A program made the position numbers and the translations under genes. Positions 1 through 5,113 of a stretch of DNA of 5,940 bases are shown here, in pieces. Positions within the stretch are counted from its first letter, which is position 1; every line of letters begins with the position of its first letter. Origin of the DNA: Desulfobacteraceae bacterium (GTDB taxonomy: Bacteria > Desulfobacterota > DSM-4660 > Desulfatiglandales > Desulfatiglandaceae). The stretch is taken from positions 1 through 5,940 of the forward strand of contig DAOWOF010000154.1 of assembly GCA_030642205.1 (NCBI GenBank), given 5' to 3'. The notes under the pieces were generated by a model. The model was not told where the DNA came from, searched no databases, and saw nothing but the letters and a program-made list of their open reading frames with translations.

Positions 1-389
1 CTAATCACAATAGAGCGTTTTTCGGGAAGGATAAAATGCTTTATGGCTTGAGGAAACGAGAGATAAGGCAGACCAGCTTCCACAAGCCTTACAGCCTCTG
101 GATTATCCCTGGTAATTACGTTCCCCACAATGACAAGATCGAGATTTTGATCCAGATTTTCTGCCTGATAGCCTTCCATAACAGGGATCGAAAGACCCTC
201 CAGAAACAGACTCATGGGAGGATAGATATTCCTGTCAGAACCGGTTATCTTATATCCCTTTTGTTGAAGAATACCGGCCAGAGAAGCCATACCCGTCCCA
301 CATATGCCCATAAGGTGGATGCAATGTAGTTGTTGGGGGATTTGGTTAAGGACAGGATCTATTTTTTGAATATTCGGAATGGGTGGCAT
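1..389 (-). CDS. mpl: Mpl, UDP-N-acetylmuramate:L-alanyl-gamma-D-glutamyl-meso-diaminopimelate ligase (N-terminal part, truncated by window edge)
   Basis: Mpl is a cytoplasmic Mur-family ligase that joins recycled murein tripeptide to UDP-MurNAc with ATP, bypassing MurC, MurD and MurE. Only the first 129 residues are visible; the family is about 450 long. Seen: the glycine-rich nucleotide-binding loop HLMGICGTGM at residues 25-34, then TGSDRNIYPPMS at 49-60 and VGNVITRDNPEA around residues 85-100. The YPPMS and GNVI.RDNPEA signatures fit Mpl better than MurC, which lacks this wording. The ATG at 389 was chosen because AAGGA lies 9 nt upstream. An in-frame ATG at 407 would add six residues but has no Shine-Dalgarno. 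The gene diverges from rpmB. It points the same way as rel, proS and ispG but is separated from rel by the oppositely oriented rpmB. MurC is the main alternative and I consider it less likely. Confidence 0.9.
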   Translation of the reverse strand, partial: MPPIPNIQKIDPVLNQIPQQLHCIHLMGICGTGMASLAGILQQKGYKITGSDRNIYPPMSLFLEGLSIPVMEGYQAENLDQNLDLVIVGNVITRDNPEAVRLVEAGLPYLSFPQAIKHFILPEKRSIVI

Positions 390-398
390 CTTAAAAAA

Positions 399-403
399 TC
401 CTT
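399..403 (-). promoter_or_regulatory. Ribosome binding site of mpl
   Basis: The minus strand reads AAGGA, 9 nt before the ATG at 389. It decides the start over the in-frame ATG at 407, which lies upstream of this site. Confidence 0.7.
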
Positions 404-430
404 GCATTTTACATGTAATCAATATATAAA
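402..430 (+). promoter_or_regulatory. Candidate sigma-70 promoter for rpmB
   Basis: TTGCAT at 402-407 (4 of 6 to TTGACA) and TATAAA at 425-430 (5 of 6 to TATAAT) are separated by exactly 17 nt. This predicts a start near 437 and a leader of about 70 nt for rpmB. The -35 overlaps the mpl ribosome binding site, so mpl and rpmB expression could interfere. The region is very AT-rich and a second TATAAA at 451-456 has no -35, so a chance match is possible. I found no equally good promoter for mpl on the minus strand. Confidence 0.4.
409..418. repeat. 10-bp palindrome TTACATGTAA, with second ACATGT at 466-471
   Basis: TTACATGTAA is a perfect 10-bp palindrome that falls between the -35 and -10 of the candidate rpmB promoter. 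The core recurs as TACATGT at 465-471, 55 bp downstream, still inside the mpl-rpmB divergent region. Two copies of a palindromic core around a promoter could be operator half-sets. In sequence this AT-rich a 6-bp palindrome can recur by chance, so this is a weak call. Confidence 0.2.
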
Positions 431-494
431 AAGAGATTTTTCTAGCGTTATATAAATTAGTTAATACATGTTTCTATTGAAACCAGTTAAAAAA

Positions 495-500
495 TAAGGA
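495..500 (+). promoter_or_regulatory. Ribosome binding site of rpmB
   Basis: TAAGGA lies 8 nt before the ATG at 509, which is good spacing and supports this start. Confidence 0.75.
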
Positions 501-508
501 TATCAGAT

Positions 509-697
509 ATGTCAAAAGTATGCGAAATTTGTGGTAAAAGGCCTCAAGTAGGTTATAATGTCAGTCATGCTCATAACAAGACAAAAAGACGCTGGAATCC
601 GAATCTGCAAAAGGTAAGGTGCCTGAGCAATGGTCACATAAAAAAGCGTCGCGTCTGTACCAGTTGTATTAAATCAGGGCTTGCAGTCAAAGTTTAA
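509..697 (+). CDS. rpmB: 50S ribosomal protein L28 (bL28), zinc-binding type
   Basis: This 62-residue basic protein matches bL28, a component of the large ribosomal subunit near the E site. Seen: CEICGKRP at 5-12, the family core VSHAHNKTKRRWNPNLQ at 18-34, and CTSC at 50-53. Cys5, Cys8, Cys50 and Cys53 form two CxxC pairs, the zinc-binding (C+) form of the protein. An extra Cys38 lies where I would expect alanine. The length is typical of the short L28 form. It is the only plus-strand gene here and is monocistronic in this window, with its own ribosome binding site and a candidate promoter in the mpl-rpmB gap. Its 3' end overlaps the end of rel by 4 bp. No terminator is visible before that overlap, so the transcript must run into rel antisense sequence. 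Confidence 0.95.
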   Translation: MSKVCEICGKRPQVGYNVSHAHNKTKRRWNPNLQKVRCLSNGHIKKRRVCTSCIKSGLAVKV

Positions 698-700
698 ACT
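691..700. repeat. Palindrome AGTTTAAACT carrying both stop codons of rpmB and rel
   Basis: This perfect 10-bp palindrome contains TAA of rpmB at 695-697 and TAA of rel at 696-694 on the other strand. Because of the symmetry both proteins end with the codons GTT TAA, giving a C-terminal valine each. It is too AT-rich and has too little stem to act as an intrinsic terminator. Confidence 0.6.
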
Positions 701-2835
701 CTTTCCACAATCAGAACGCTCTTTAATTTCTTTAATGTCCGCATTATGCTGTTTAGATGCTGAAAATCTTCCACTTCAAGGGAAAAATTGGTAATTCCTT
801 TTTGATCGGTGGTGGTTTTCACATCAGCATATGTGATATTAGCATCTTTTTGAGAAATTACAGTACATAATTCAGCCAGGATCCCCTTCCTCTCCGAACT
901 GATGACCCTAAGTTTGGCCATATGCCTTTCCTTCTGCAAAGGCTCCCAGGATACCTCTATCAATCTTTCAGGATCGGCATGCAAGATATTTTTACAGCAA
1001 TCCTGATGAATGGAAATACCGTGGCCATGGGTAATATAACCCACAATATGTTCCCCTGGAAGAGGCGAGCAGCAATTGGCATACCTTATCAGAATGTCAC
1101 TGATCCCCTTTACCTTTATGCCATGATCTTCTTTGCGATGAATTATTTTGCCAACTACTTTACTGACAATACCGGGAGGCCTGTCCTCTTTTAGACCAAA
1201 CATCGGTTTTAGTCGATTGATGACCTGTTTTGGGGATATTTTACCAAAACCGATTTGGGCCAGCAGATCCTCCGCTGTTTTTATGGATAACTGTTCCGCT
1301 ACAGACTTTAGTTTGGAATTTCGCATAAAATCAGATACTGGTAAATTGGACTTAAGCAGTTCTTTTTCCAGAAGGTCTTTACCCAGGGTAATGCTTTCAT
1401 CCCTTTCCTGATTCCTGATCCATTGTCTGATCTTTGTTCTTGCCTTGGATGTTTTAACGAATTCCAGCCAGTCTTCATTGGGATGCTGATTTTTGGAAGT
1501 AATTATCTCTACAATATCACCATTGGTCAATGAATGGCGCAAAGGTACCATTTTACCGTTAATCCTGGCACCCATACATTTTTTCCCAACTTCACTATGA
1601 ATGCTATAAGCAAAATCAATGGGCGTTGAACCCATGGGAAAGGCCTTTACATCTCCTTTGGGAGTAAAGACATAGACCTCATCGGGAAAGAGGTCCATAC
1701 GTACTGTTTCCAGAAATTCGACAGGATCTTTAAGGTTCTGCTGCCATTCCAATAACTGCCGCAGCCAGGCAAACTGCTCTTCCCCGTTCTGGCTGGGATA
1801 TTTTCCTTCCTTATACTTCCAGTGGGCGGCTATGCCTTCCTCTGCAACCTTATCCATTTCCCAGGTCCGAATCTGAATCTCCATTCTTTGATTAAAGGGA
1901 CCGAATACGGTAGTATGAAGTGACTGATACATATTTATCTTGGGAACTGAAATATAGTCCTTGAAACGTCCCTGGAGCTGTTTCCACATGGCATGGATAT
2001 GCCCTAAAGCCGCATAGCAATCTTTGATAGAGCTGACTATCACTCGAAAAGCCAGAATATCATATACTTGTGTAACGTCCAGATTTTGATCTGCCATCTT
2101 TTTATAGATACTGTAAAAATGCTTGTCTCTACCCTTGACACATGCTTTGATACCTACTTCTTCAAGTTTTTTTTCAAGCAGTTTTTTGGCATCTATTATA
2201 ATCTTTGCATTCTCACCACTACGTAGTGAGATCTGGCTCTGAATCTGAGCATAGGCCTCAGGCTCCATATAGTAAAGGCAAAGATCTTCAAGTTTGGATT
2301 TAATCCAGTTAATGCCCATCCTGCCTGCCAGAGGGGCATAGATGTCGAGGGTCTCCCTTGCGATCCGGTATTGTTTTTCCGGTTTTTGAAAGCCCAGTGT
2401 TTGCATATTATGGAGTCGATCAGCCAGTTTAACAAGGATAACCCTGATATCATGGGACATGGCAAGGATCATTTTACGGATATTTTCAGCCTGCCGTTGT
2501 TTACTGGTGGCAAAATAAATCTTGCTGATCTTGGTAACGCCATTCACTATATCGGACACCTCTTTTCCGAACAGGCTTGTAATCTCTTCAATAGTGGCAT
2601 CCGTGTCCTCAACGGTATCATGGAGAAAACCTGCTGCTATGCAGACAACATCCATTTTCATTTTGGCAAGGACATAAGCTGCTTCAAGAGGATGTGATAA
2701 ATATGGCTCACCACTGAGACGGGTTTGTCCATGATGAATTTTGGCAGTGTACACATAGGCCTTTTCAACTATGTCCAAATTAGCCTTTGGATTATGTTTC
2801 AGGATTTGAGAAGTAATGTCATTTAAGCGTATCAT
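694..2835 (-). CDS. rel: Bifunctional (p)ppGpp synthetase/hydrolase, RelA/SpoT family
   Basis: Rel makes (p)ppGpp from ATP and GTP/GDP on amino-acid starvation and hydrolyses it otherwise. At 713 residues it is a full-length long RSH protein. The hydrolase domain is near 20-180, with R39, H48, H72-D73, E76-D77, D139 and N143 all present; each sits 5 residues before the position I recall in the Streptococcus enzyme, so hydrolysis should work. The synthetase domain is near 225-345: R236/K238, D259, the RFKD motif at 290-293 (RxKD is the bifunctional type; RelA has ExDD), NMYQSLHT at 301-308 and E319-Q321. Then come TGS (about 386-447), a helical region, the cysteine-rich RIS/zinc-finger domain (about 575-632; C588-C589, H610, C613-C614) and a C-terminal ACT domain (about 640-713). 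The start overlaps the proS end by 17 bp and has only a weak Shine-Dalgarno, suggesting translational coupling. The N-terminus MIRLNDI fits the family, which supports this start. Confidence 0.96.
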   Translation of the reverse strand: MIRLNDITSQILKHNPKANLDIVEKAYVYTAKIHHGQTRLSGEPYLSHPLEAAYVLAKMKMDVVCIAAGFLHDTVEDTDATIEEITSLFGKEVSDIVNGVTKISKIYFATSKQRQAENIRKMILAMSHDIRVILVKLADRLHNMQTLGFQKPEKQYRIARETLDIYAPLAGRMGINWIKSKLEDLCLYYMEPEAYAQIQSQISLRSGENAKIIIDAKKLLEKKLEEVGIKACVKGRDKHFYSIYKKMADQNLDVTQVYDILAFRVIVSSIKDCYAALGHIHAMWKQLQGRFKDYISVPKINMYQSLHTTVFGPFNQRMEIQIRTWEMDKVAEEGIAAHWKYKEGKYPSQNGEEQFAWLRQLLEWQQNLKDPVEFLETVRMDLFPDEVYVFTPKGDVKAFPMGSTPIDFAYSIHSEVGKKCMGARINGKMVPLRHSLTNGDIVEIITSKNQHPNEDWLEFVKTSKARTKIRQWIRNQERDESITLGKDLLEKELLKSNLPVSDFMRNSKLKSVAEQLSIKTAEDLLAQIGFGKISPKQVINRLKPMFGLKEDRPPGIVSKVVGKIIHRKEDHGIKVKGISDILIRYANCCSPLPGEHIVGYITHGHGISIHQDCCKNILHADPERLIEVSWEPLQKERHMAKLRVISSERKGILAELCTVISQKDANITYADVKTTTDQKGITNFSLEVEDFQHLNSIMRTLKKLKSVLIVERV

Positions 2836-4546
2836 AGAGTCTCATTATCTTTTCTCTTATAATCTCCGATGCATCATCAATTGGATAAGTCATTCGATCC
2901 GCTTCATTGCGAAGTTTAATCTCTACTTCACCATTTTTGACTCCTTTGGTCCCAATGGTAACTCTTATCGGGATTCCCAAAAGATCAGCATCCTTAAATT
3001 TACTACCTGCCCTTTCTTTACGATCATCAAGGAGTACATCAATATTATTTGTCAATAAATCAGAATATATTTTTTCTGCCGCTGCAACCACATCTTTATC
3101 ATGGTTTTGAAGTATCAGGATAATTACTTCAAAGGGTGCAATGGGGATAGGGAAAATAATACCATCTTTATCATGGTTTTGCTCAATGGATGCGGCCACA
3201 GTCCGTCCTGCTCCTATTCCATAGCATCCCATAATAATATCTTTTTCTTTTCCAGCTTCATCGAGATAGCAGGCATTAAGGGCATGACTGTATTTGGTTC
3301 CTAACTTAAATATATGCCCAACCTCAATCCCCCTGCCAAAATTGATCTTGCCCCCACATCTGGGGCATCTGTCATGGCTGGTAATGACGCGCAGGTCTGA
3401 AAAGGCATTCACATTGAAATCTTTTTTCAGATTAACATTCATGAAGTGATAGTCTTTTTTGTTCGCGCCGGTTACACCATTTACCATCCCTTTTACGGCA
3501 TGATCAGCAAGGATATCAAGTTTAAGCCCCACTGGCCCCGCAAAGCCTGTTGGCGCTCCAGTAATCTCTTCAATCACATCTTCATCTGCAAGGTTTAATT
3601 CCTGTACTCCAAGATGTCTTTTAAGCTTGGCTTCGTTTAATTCATGATCTCCCCTGAGCAGAATCGCAACTGGTTTTCCATCAGCCAAATAAATAAGGGT
3701 TTTAATAAGAACTTTGTTTTCAATGCCGAGAAAAGAACAAACTTCTGTTACTGTTTTAACATTTGGAGTTTCTATCTCCTTTATAAGAAGCATTTCAGGC
3801 GTCTGCTTCTTTTCTTCCGGATCTATGGGGGAGATCTCAGCCCGCTCAAGATTCGCGGCGTAGTCACAGGACAGACAATTTACTATCTGGTCCTCGCCTG
3901 TTTCAGCCATGACCATGAATTCATGGGAATAACTACCGCCAATTGTGCCTGTATCGGCCTCCACTGGCCTGAATCTAAGGCCACATCTTTTAAAAATACG
4001 ATTATACGCATCATACATGAGTTCATAGCTATGATTAGCTCCTGCTTCATCCGCGTCAAAACTATACGCATCCTTCATAATAAATTCACGGCCCCTCATT
4101 ATTCCGAATCGTGGCCTGATCTCATCCCTGAATTTAGTCTGAATCTGATATAGATTAAGAGGCATCTGCTTGTATGAATGAATTTCCCTGCGGATCAGAT
4201 CTGTAATTACTTCCTCATGTGTTGGCCCAAGACATACTTTTCTTTTATGCCGGTCTAAAAACCTTAACAGTTCCGAACCATAGTATTCCCATCGACCGCT
4301 TTCCTGCCATAATTCTGCGGGTTGAACCGAAGGCATCAGGATCTCAATTGCTCCCGCCCGGTTCATTTCTTCTCTTATTATATTTTCAACTTTTCGAATT
4401 GATTTAAGCCCAATGGGCAGATAGGTATAGATTCCAGAGGTTAATCTGCGAATCATTCCTGCTCTTATCATTAGCTGATGGCTCATAATTTCAGCTTCAG
4501 CCGGAATCTCTTTTTGAGTAGGAATAAAATATTTCGAATACCTCAT
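2819..4546 (-). CDS. proS: Prolyl-tRNA synthetase, bacterial type with editing domain
   Basis: ProS charges tRNA-Pro with proline in the cytoplasm (class II synthetase). The product is 575 residues, close to the bacterial norm (E. coli about 572). Seen: motif 1 around 28-46 (RAGMIRRLTSGIYTYLPIG), motif 2 FRDEIRPRFGIMRGREF at 139-155, and motif 3 GCYGIGAGRTVAASIEQ at 440-456. The INS editing domain between motifs 2 and 3 is intact: the lysine in IKTLIY (K282), RGDHELNE near 298-305, and the GxxxP loop GAPTGFAGP at 330-338. Two CxxC pairs (C224/C227 and C394/C397) may bind metal. An anticodon-binding domain fills about 465-575. The ATG at 4546 was chosen because the family begins MRYS; an upstream in-frame TTG at 4576 lies before the Shine-Dalgarno and is not the start. 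The gene has its own promoter and its end overlaps rel, so proS-rel looks like an operon. Confidence 0.97.
   Translation of the reverse strand: MRYSKYFIPTQKEIPAEAEIMSHQLMIRAGMIRRLTSGIYTYLPIGLKSIRKVENIIREEMNRAGAIEILMPSVQPAELWQESGRWEYYGSELLRFLDRHKRKVCLGPTHEEVITDLIRREIHSYKQMPLNLYQIQTKFRDEIRPRFGIMRGREFIMKDAYSFDADEAGANHSYELMYDAYNRIFKRCGLRFRPVEADTGTIGGSYSHEFMVMAETGEDQIVNCLSCDYAANLERAEISPIDPEEKKQTPEMLLIKEIETPNVKTVTEVCSFLGIENKVLIKTLIYLADGKPVAILLRGDHELNEAKLKRHLGVQELNLADEDVIEEITGAPTGFAGPVGLKLDILADHAVKGMVNGVTGANKKDYHFMNVNLKKDFNVNAFSDLRVITSHDRCPRCGGKINFGRGIEVGHIFKLGTKYSHALNACYLDEAGKEKDIIMGCYGIGAGRTVAASIEQNHDKDGIIFPIPIAPFEVIILILQNHDKDVVAAAEKIYSDLLTNNIDVLLDDRKERAGSKFKDADLLGIPIRVTIGTKGVKNGEVEIKLRNEADRMTYPIDDASEIIREKIMRLYDTLK
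3091..3181. repeat. 19-bp direct repeat inside proS (3091-3109 and 3163-3181)
   Basis: The same 19 bases, CATCTTTATCATGGTTTTG, occur twice 72 bp apart (24 codons, in frame). They encode QNHDKD at residues 456-461, where this wording is normal just after motif 3, and again at 480-485 in the anticodon-binding domain, where I would not expect the same residues. This could be chance, or a short conversion or copying event within the gene. Confidence 0.75.
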
Positions 4547-4557
4547 AATGTAAAAAT

Positions 4558-4565
4558 ATCTCCTT
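4558..4565 (-). promoter_or_regulatory. Ribosome binding site of proS
   Basis: The minus strand reads AAGGAGAT, a near-perfect anti-16S match. The core GGAG is 13 nt from the ATG at 4546, somewhat longer than usual. It rules out the in-frame TTG at 4576, which is upstream of it. Confidence 0.75.
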
Positions 4566-4592
4566 ATGTTTATCAAAAATTACTACTTGTCG

Positions 4593-4606
4593 CAGATAAC
4601 TATCTG
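4593..4606. promoter_or_regulatory. Perfect dyad CAGATA-GT-TATCTG at the proS transcription start
   Basis: Two 6-bp arms around a 2-bp centre form a perfect dyad. It begins about 5 nt downstream of the -10 box and covers the predicted proS start near 4605. That placement suits a repressor operator. In RNA it would be a 5'-terminal hairpin (5-bp stem, 4-nt loop) that could stabilise the message. I do not recognise the protein that would bind it. Confidence 0.4.
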
Positions 4607-4611
4607 TAACT

Positions 4612-4640
4612 ATTATAACATCTCAATAAGTTCGGCTTAA
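4612..4640 (-). promoter_or_regulatory. Extended -10 promoter of proS(-rel)
   Basis: The minus strand has a perfect extended -10, TGTTATAAT (TGn plus TATAAT at 4617-4612). A weak -35, TTAAGC, lies 17 nt upstream (4640-4635). A TGn motif commonly compensates for a poor -35. The predicted start is near 4605, with a leader of about 59 nt before the proS ATG. Its presence suggests proS-rel is transcribed independently of ispG, at least in part. Confidence 0.6.
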
Positions 4641-4660
4641 GTCCAGTCATTGACCGGATC

Positions 4661-4904
4661 AGCGCTGCCGTTGAATGGTGAAATTTTAAAATCTATGACT
4701 GTTTGAATGCATTAGCAAGCCTTAAGAAAAAACGGTCATGCATTTATGGTGTATGATAAATCAAATATTAAAGCGGTTAACGCTCAGGATGTTTATAAAA
4801 AAGATAATAGTTTTTTCTTTAGACTTGCTTATGCATGAGTTTCAGAGATTTTAAAATTTTATTATCCAACGGCTGAGGTTAAAAGATAATCAAATTAGCG
4901 CTGC
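4661..4904. repeat. 8-bp direct repeat AGCGCTGC (4661-4668 and 4897-4904) flanking the long inverted repeat
   Basis: AGCGCTGC occurs in the same orientation just outside the left arm, overlapping it by 2 nt, and 23 nt outside the right arm. It could be a target-site duplication from an insertion, or a residual extension of the arms, because its AGCGCT core is palindromic and so also counts as an inverted repeat. Chance is not excluded. Confidence 0.3.
4667..4873. repeat. Long imperfect inverted repeat, arms 4667-4733 and 4810-4873
   Basis: The left arm (67 nt) and the reverse complement of the right arm (64 nt) share, in order, GCCGTTG, AT, T, AAATTTTAAAATCT, TGA, ATGCAT, AGCAAG, CT and AAGAAAAAAC. 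That is about 51 matched positions with one 3-nt gap, roughly 80%. The matches run the whole arm and are not only AT-rich: GCCGTTG and AGCAAG are clear anchors. The 76-nt centre contains a smaller dyad, AGCG-GTTAA-CGCT (4772-4784). The layout fits a MITE-like non-autonomous element, two inverted copies of a dispersed repeat, or a long RNA hairpin. Arm divergence implies it is not recent. No transposase is present in the window. Confidence 0.65.
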
Positions 4905-4976
4905 GTGTCTGAAATCAGCATCCTTGAAATAACTTCTAAGTAACAAGATTCGGAGTTTGGCGCTTAACTAGTTGAA

Positions 4977-5085
4977 ACCCCATACTTTTTGCCCTTTTTG
5001 CGAGATTTCTTAGAGCTCGCTTTTAATGGGCTGCTTCCGGGGTATTAATTACTTCTATAATAAACGCAGGGATCTTTCACCCCGG
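4977..5085. other. GC-rich hairpin cluster with competing pairings, possible structured RNA or intergenic repeat
   Basis: Stems seen: GCGAG 5000-5004 with CTCGC 5016-5020, nested in GCCC 4991-4994 with GGGC 5028-5031; CCCAT 4979-4983 with ATGGG 5026-5030; ACCCC 4977-4981 with GGGGT 5039-5043; and CCGGGGT 5037-5043 with ACCCCGG 5079-5085. Several exclude each other. On the plus strand the GCGAG hairpin is followed by TTTT (5021-5024), weakly terminator-like; on the minus strand it is followed by A-rich sequence, so it is not an ispG terminator. I do not recognise a known riboswitch family. Confidence 0.35.
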
Positions 5086-5113
5086 TTACGTTGCTGAATA
5101 ATTACGAATATTT

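Larger units (their letters stand above)
4547..5113. other. 567-bp non-coding gap between ispG and proS
   Basis: No ORF here has a ribosome binding site together with recognisable protein sequence, and I see no tRNA or rRNA. From the proS side it holds the proS leader and promoter (4558-4640), a long inverted repeat (4667-4873), a featureless stretch (about 4905-4960), and a GC-rich hairpin cluster (4977-5085) ending about 30 bp past the ispG stop. I found no intrinsic terminator for ispG: none of the stems is followed by a T-run on the minus strand. ispG and proS often lie close together in related bacteria, so this gap looks like inserted or expanded sequence. Confidence 0.7.

Noticed and set aside
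36..329. A 97-codon open frame on the plus strand
   Set aside because: It is antisense to the well-conserved Mpl N-terminus and matches nothing I recognise.
3644..4153. A 169-codon open frame on the plus strand opposite proS
   Set aside because: It lies wholly antisense to the conserved catalytic and editing domains of proS and has no family resemblance; it is a shadow of the real gene.
4547..4576. TTG start ten codons upstream for proS
   Set aside because: The Shine-Dalgarno AAGGAGAT lies downstream of this TTG, and the family starts MRYS at the ATG at 4546.
4738..4854. A 38-codon ATG-initiated plus-strand ORF within the inverted repeat (begins MHLWCMIN)
   Set aside because: It has no Shine-Dalgarno, no recognisable sequence, and half of it is the right arm of the inverted repeat; an open stretch this short is expected by chance.
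4878..4970. Integron attC-like site (GCTTAAC near 4963 with an upstream GTTAAAA)
   Set aside because: The upstream core does not fit GTTRRRY nor pair with the downstream one, and there is no cassette gene or integrase nearby.
5037..5085. Intrinsic terminator of ispG from CCGGGGT/ACCCCGG
   Set aside because: The 7-bp stem encloses a 35-nt loop and is not followed by a T-run on the minus strand.
4547..5113. T-box leader or tRNA gene in the proS upstream region
   Set aside because: The T-box core (GGTGGnACCGCG-like) is absent and no cloverleaf with a TTCGA-type T-loop can be drawn.
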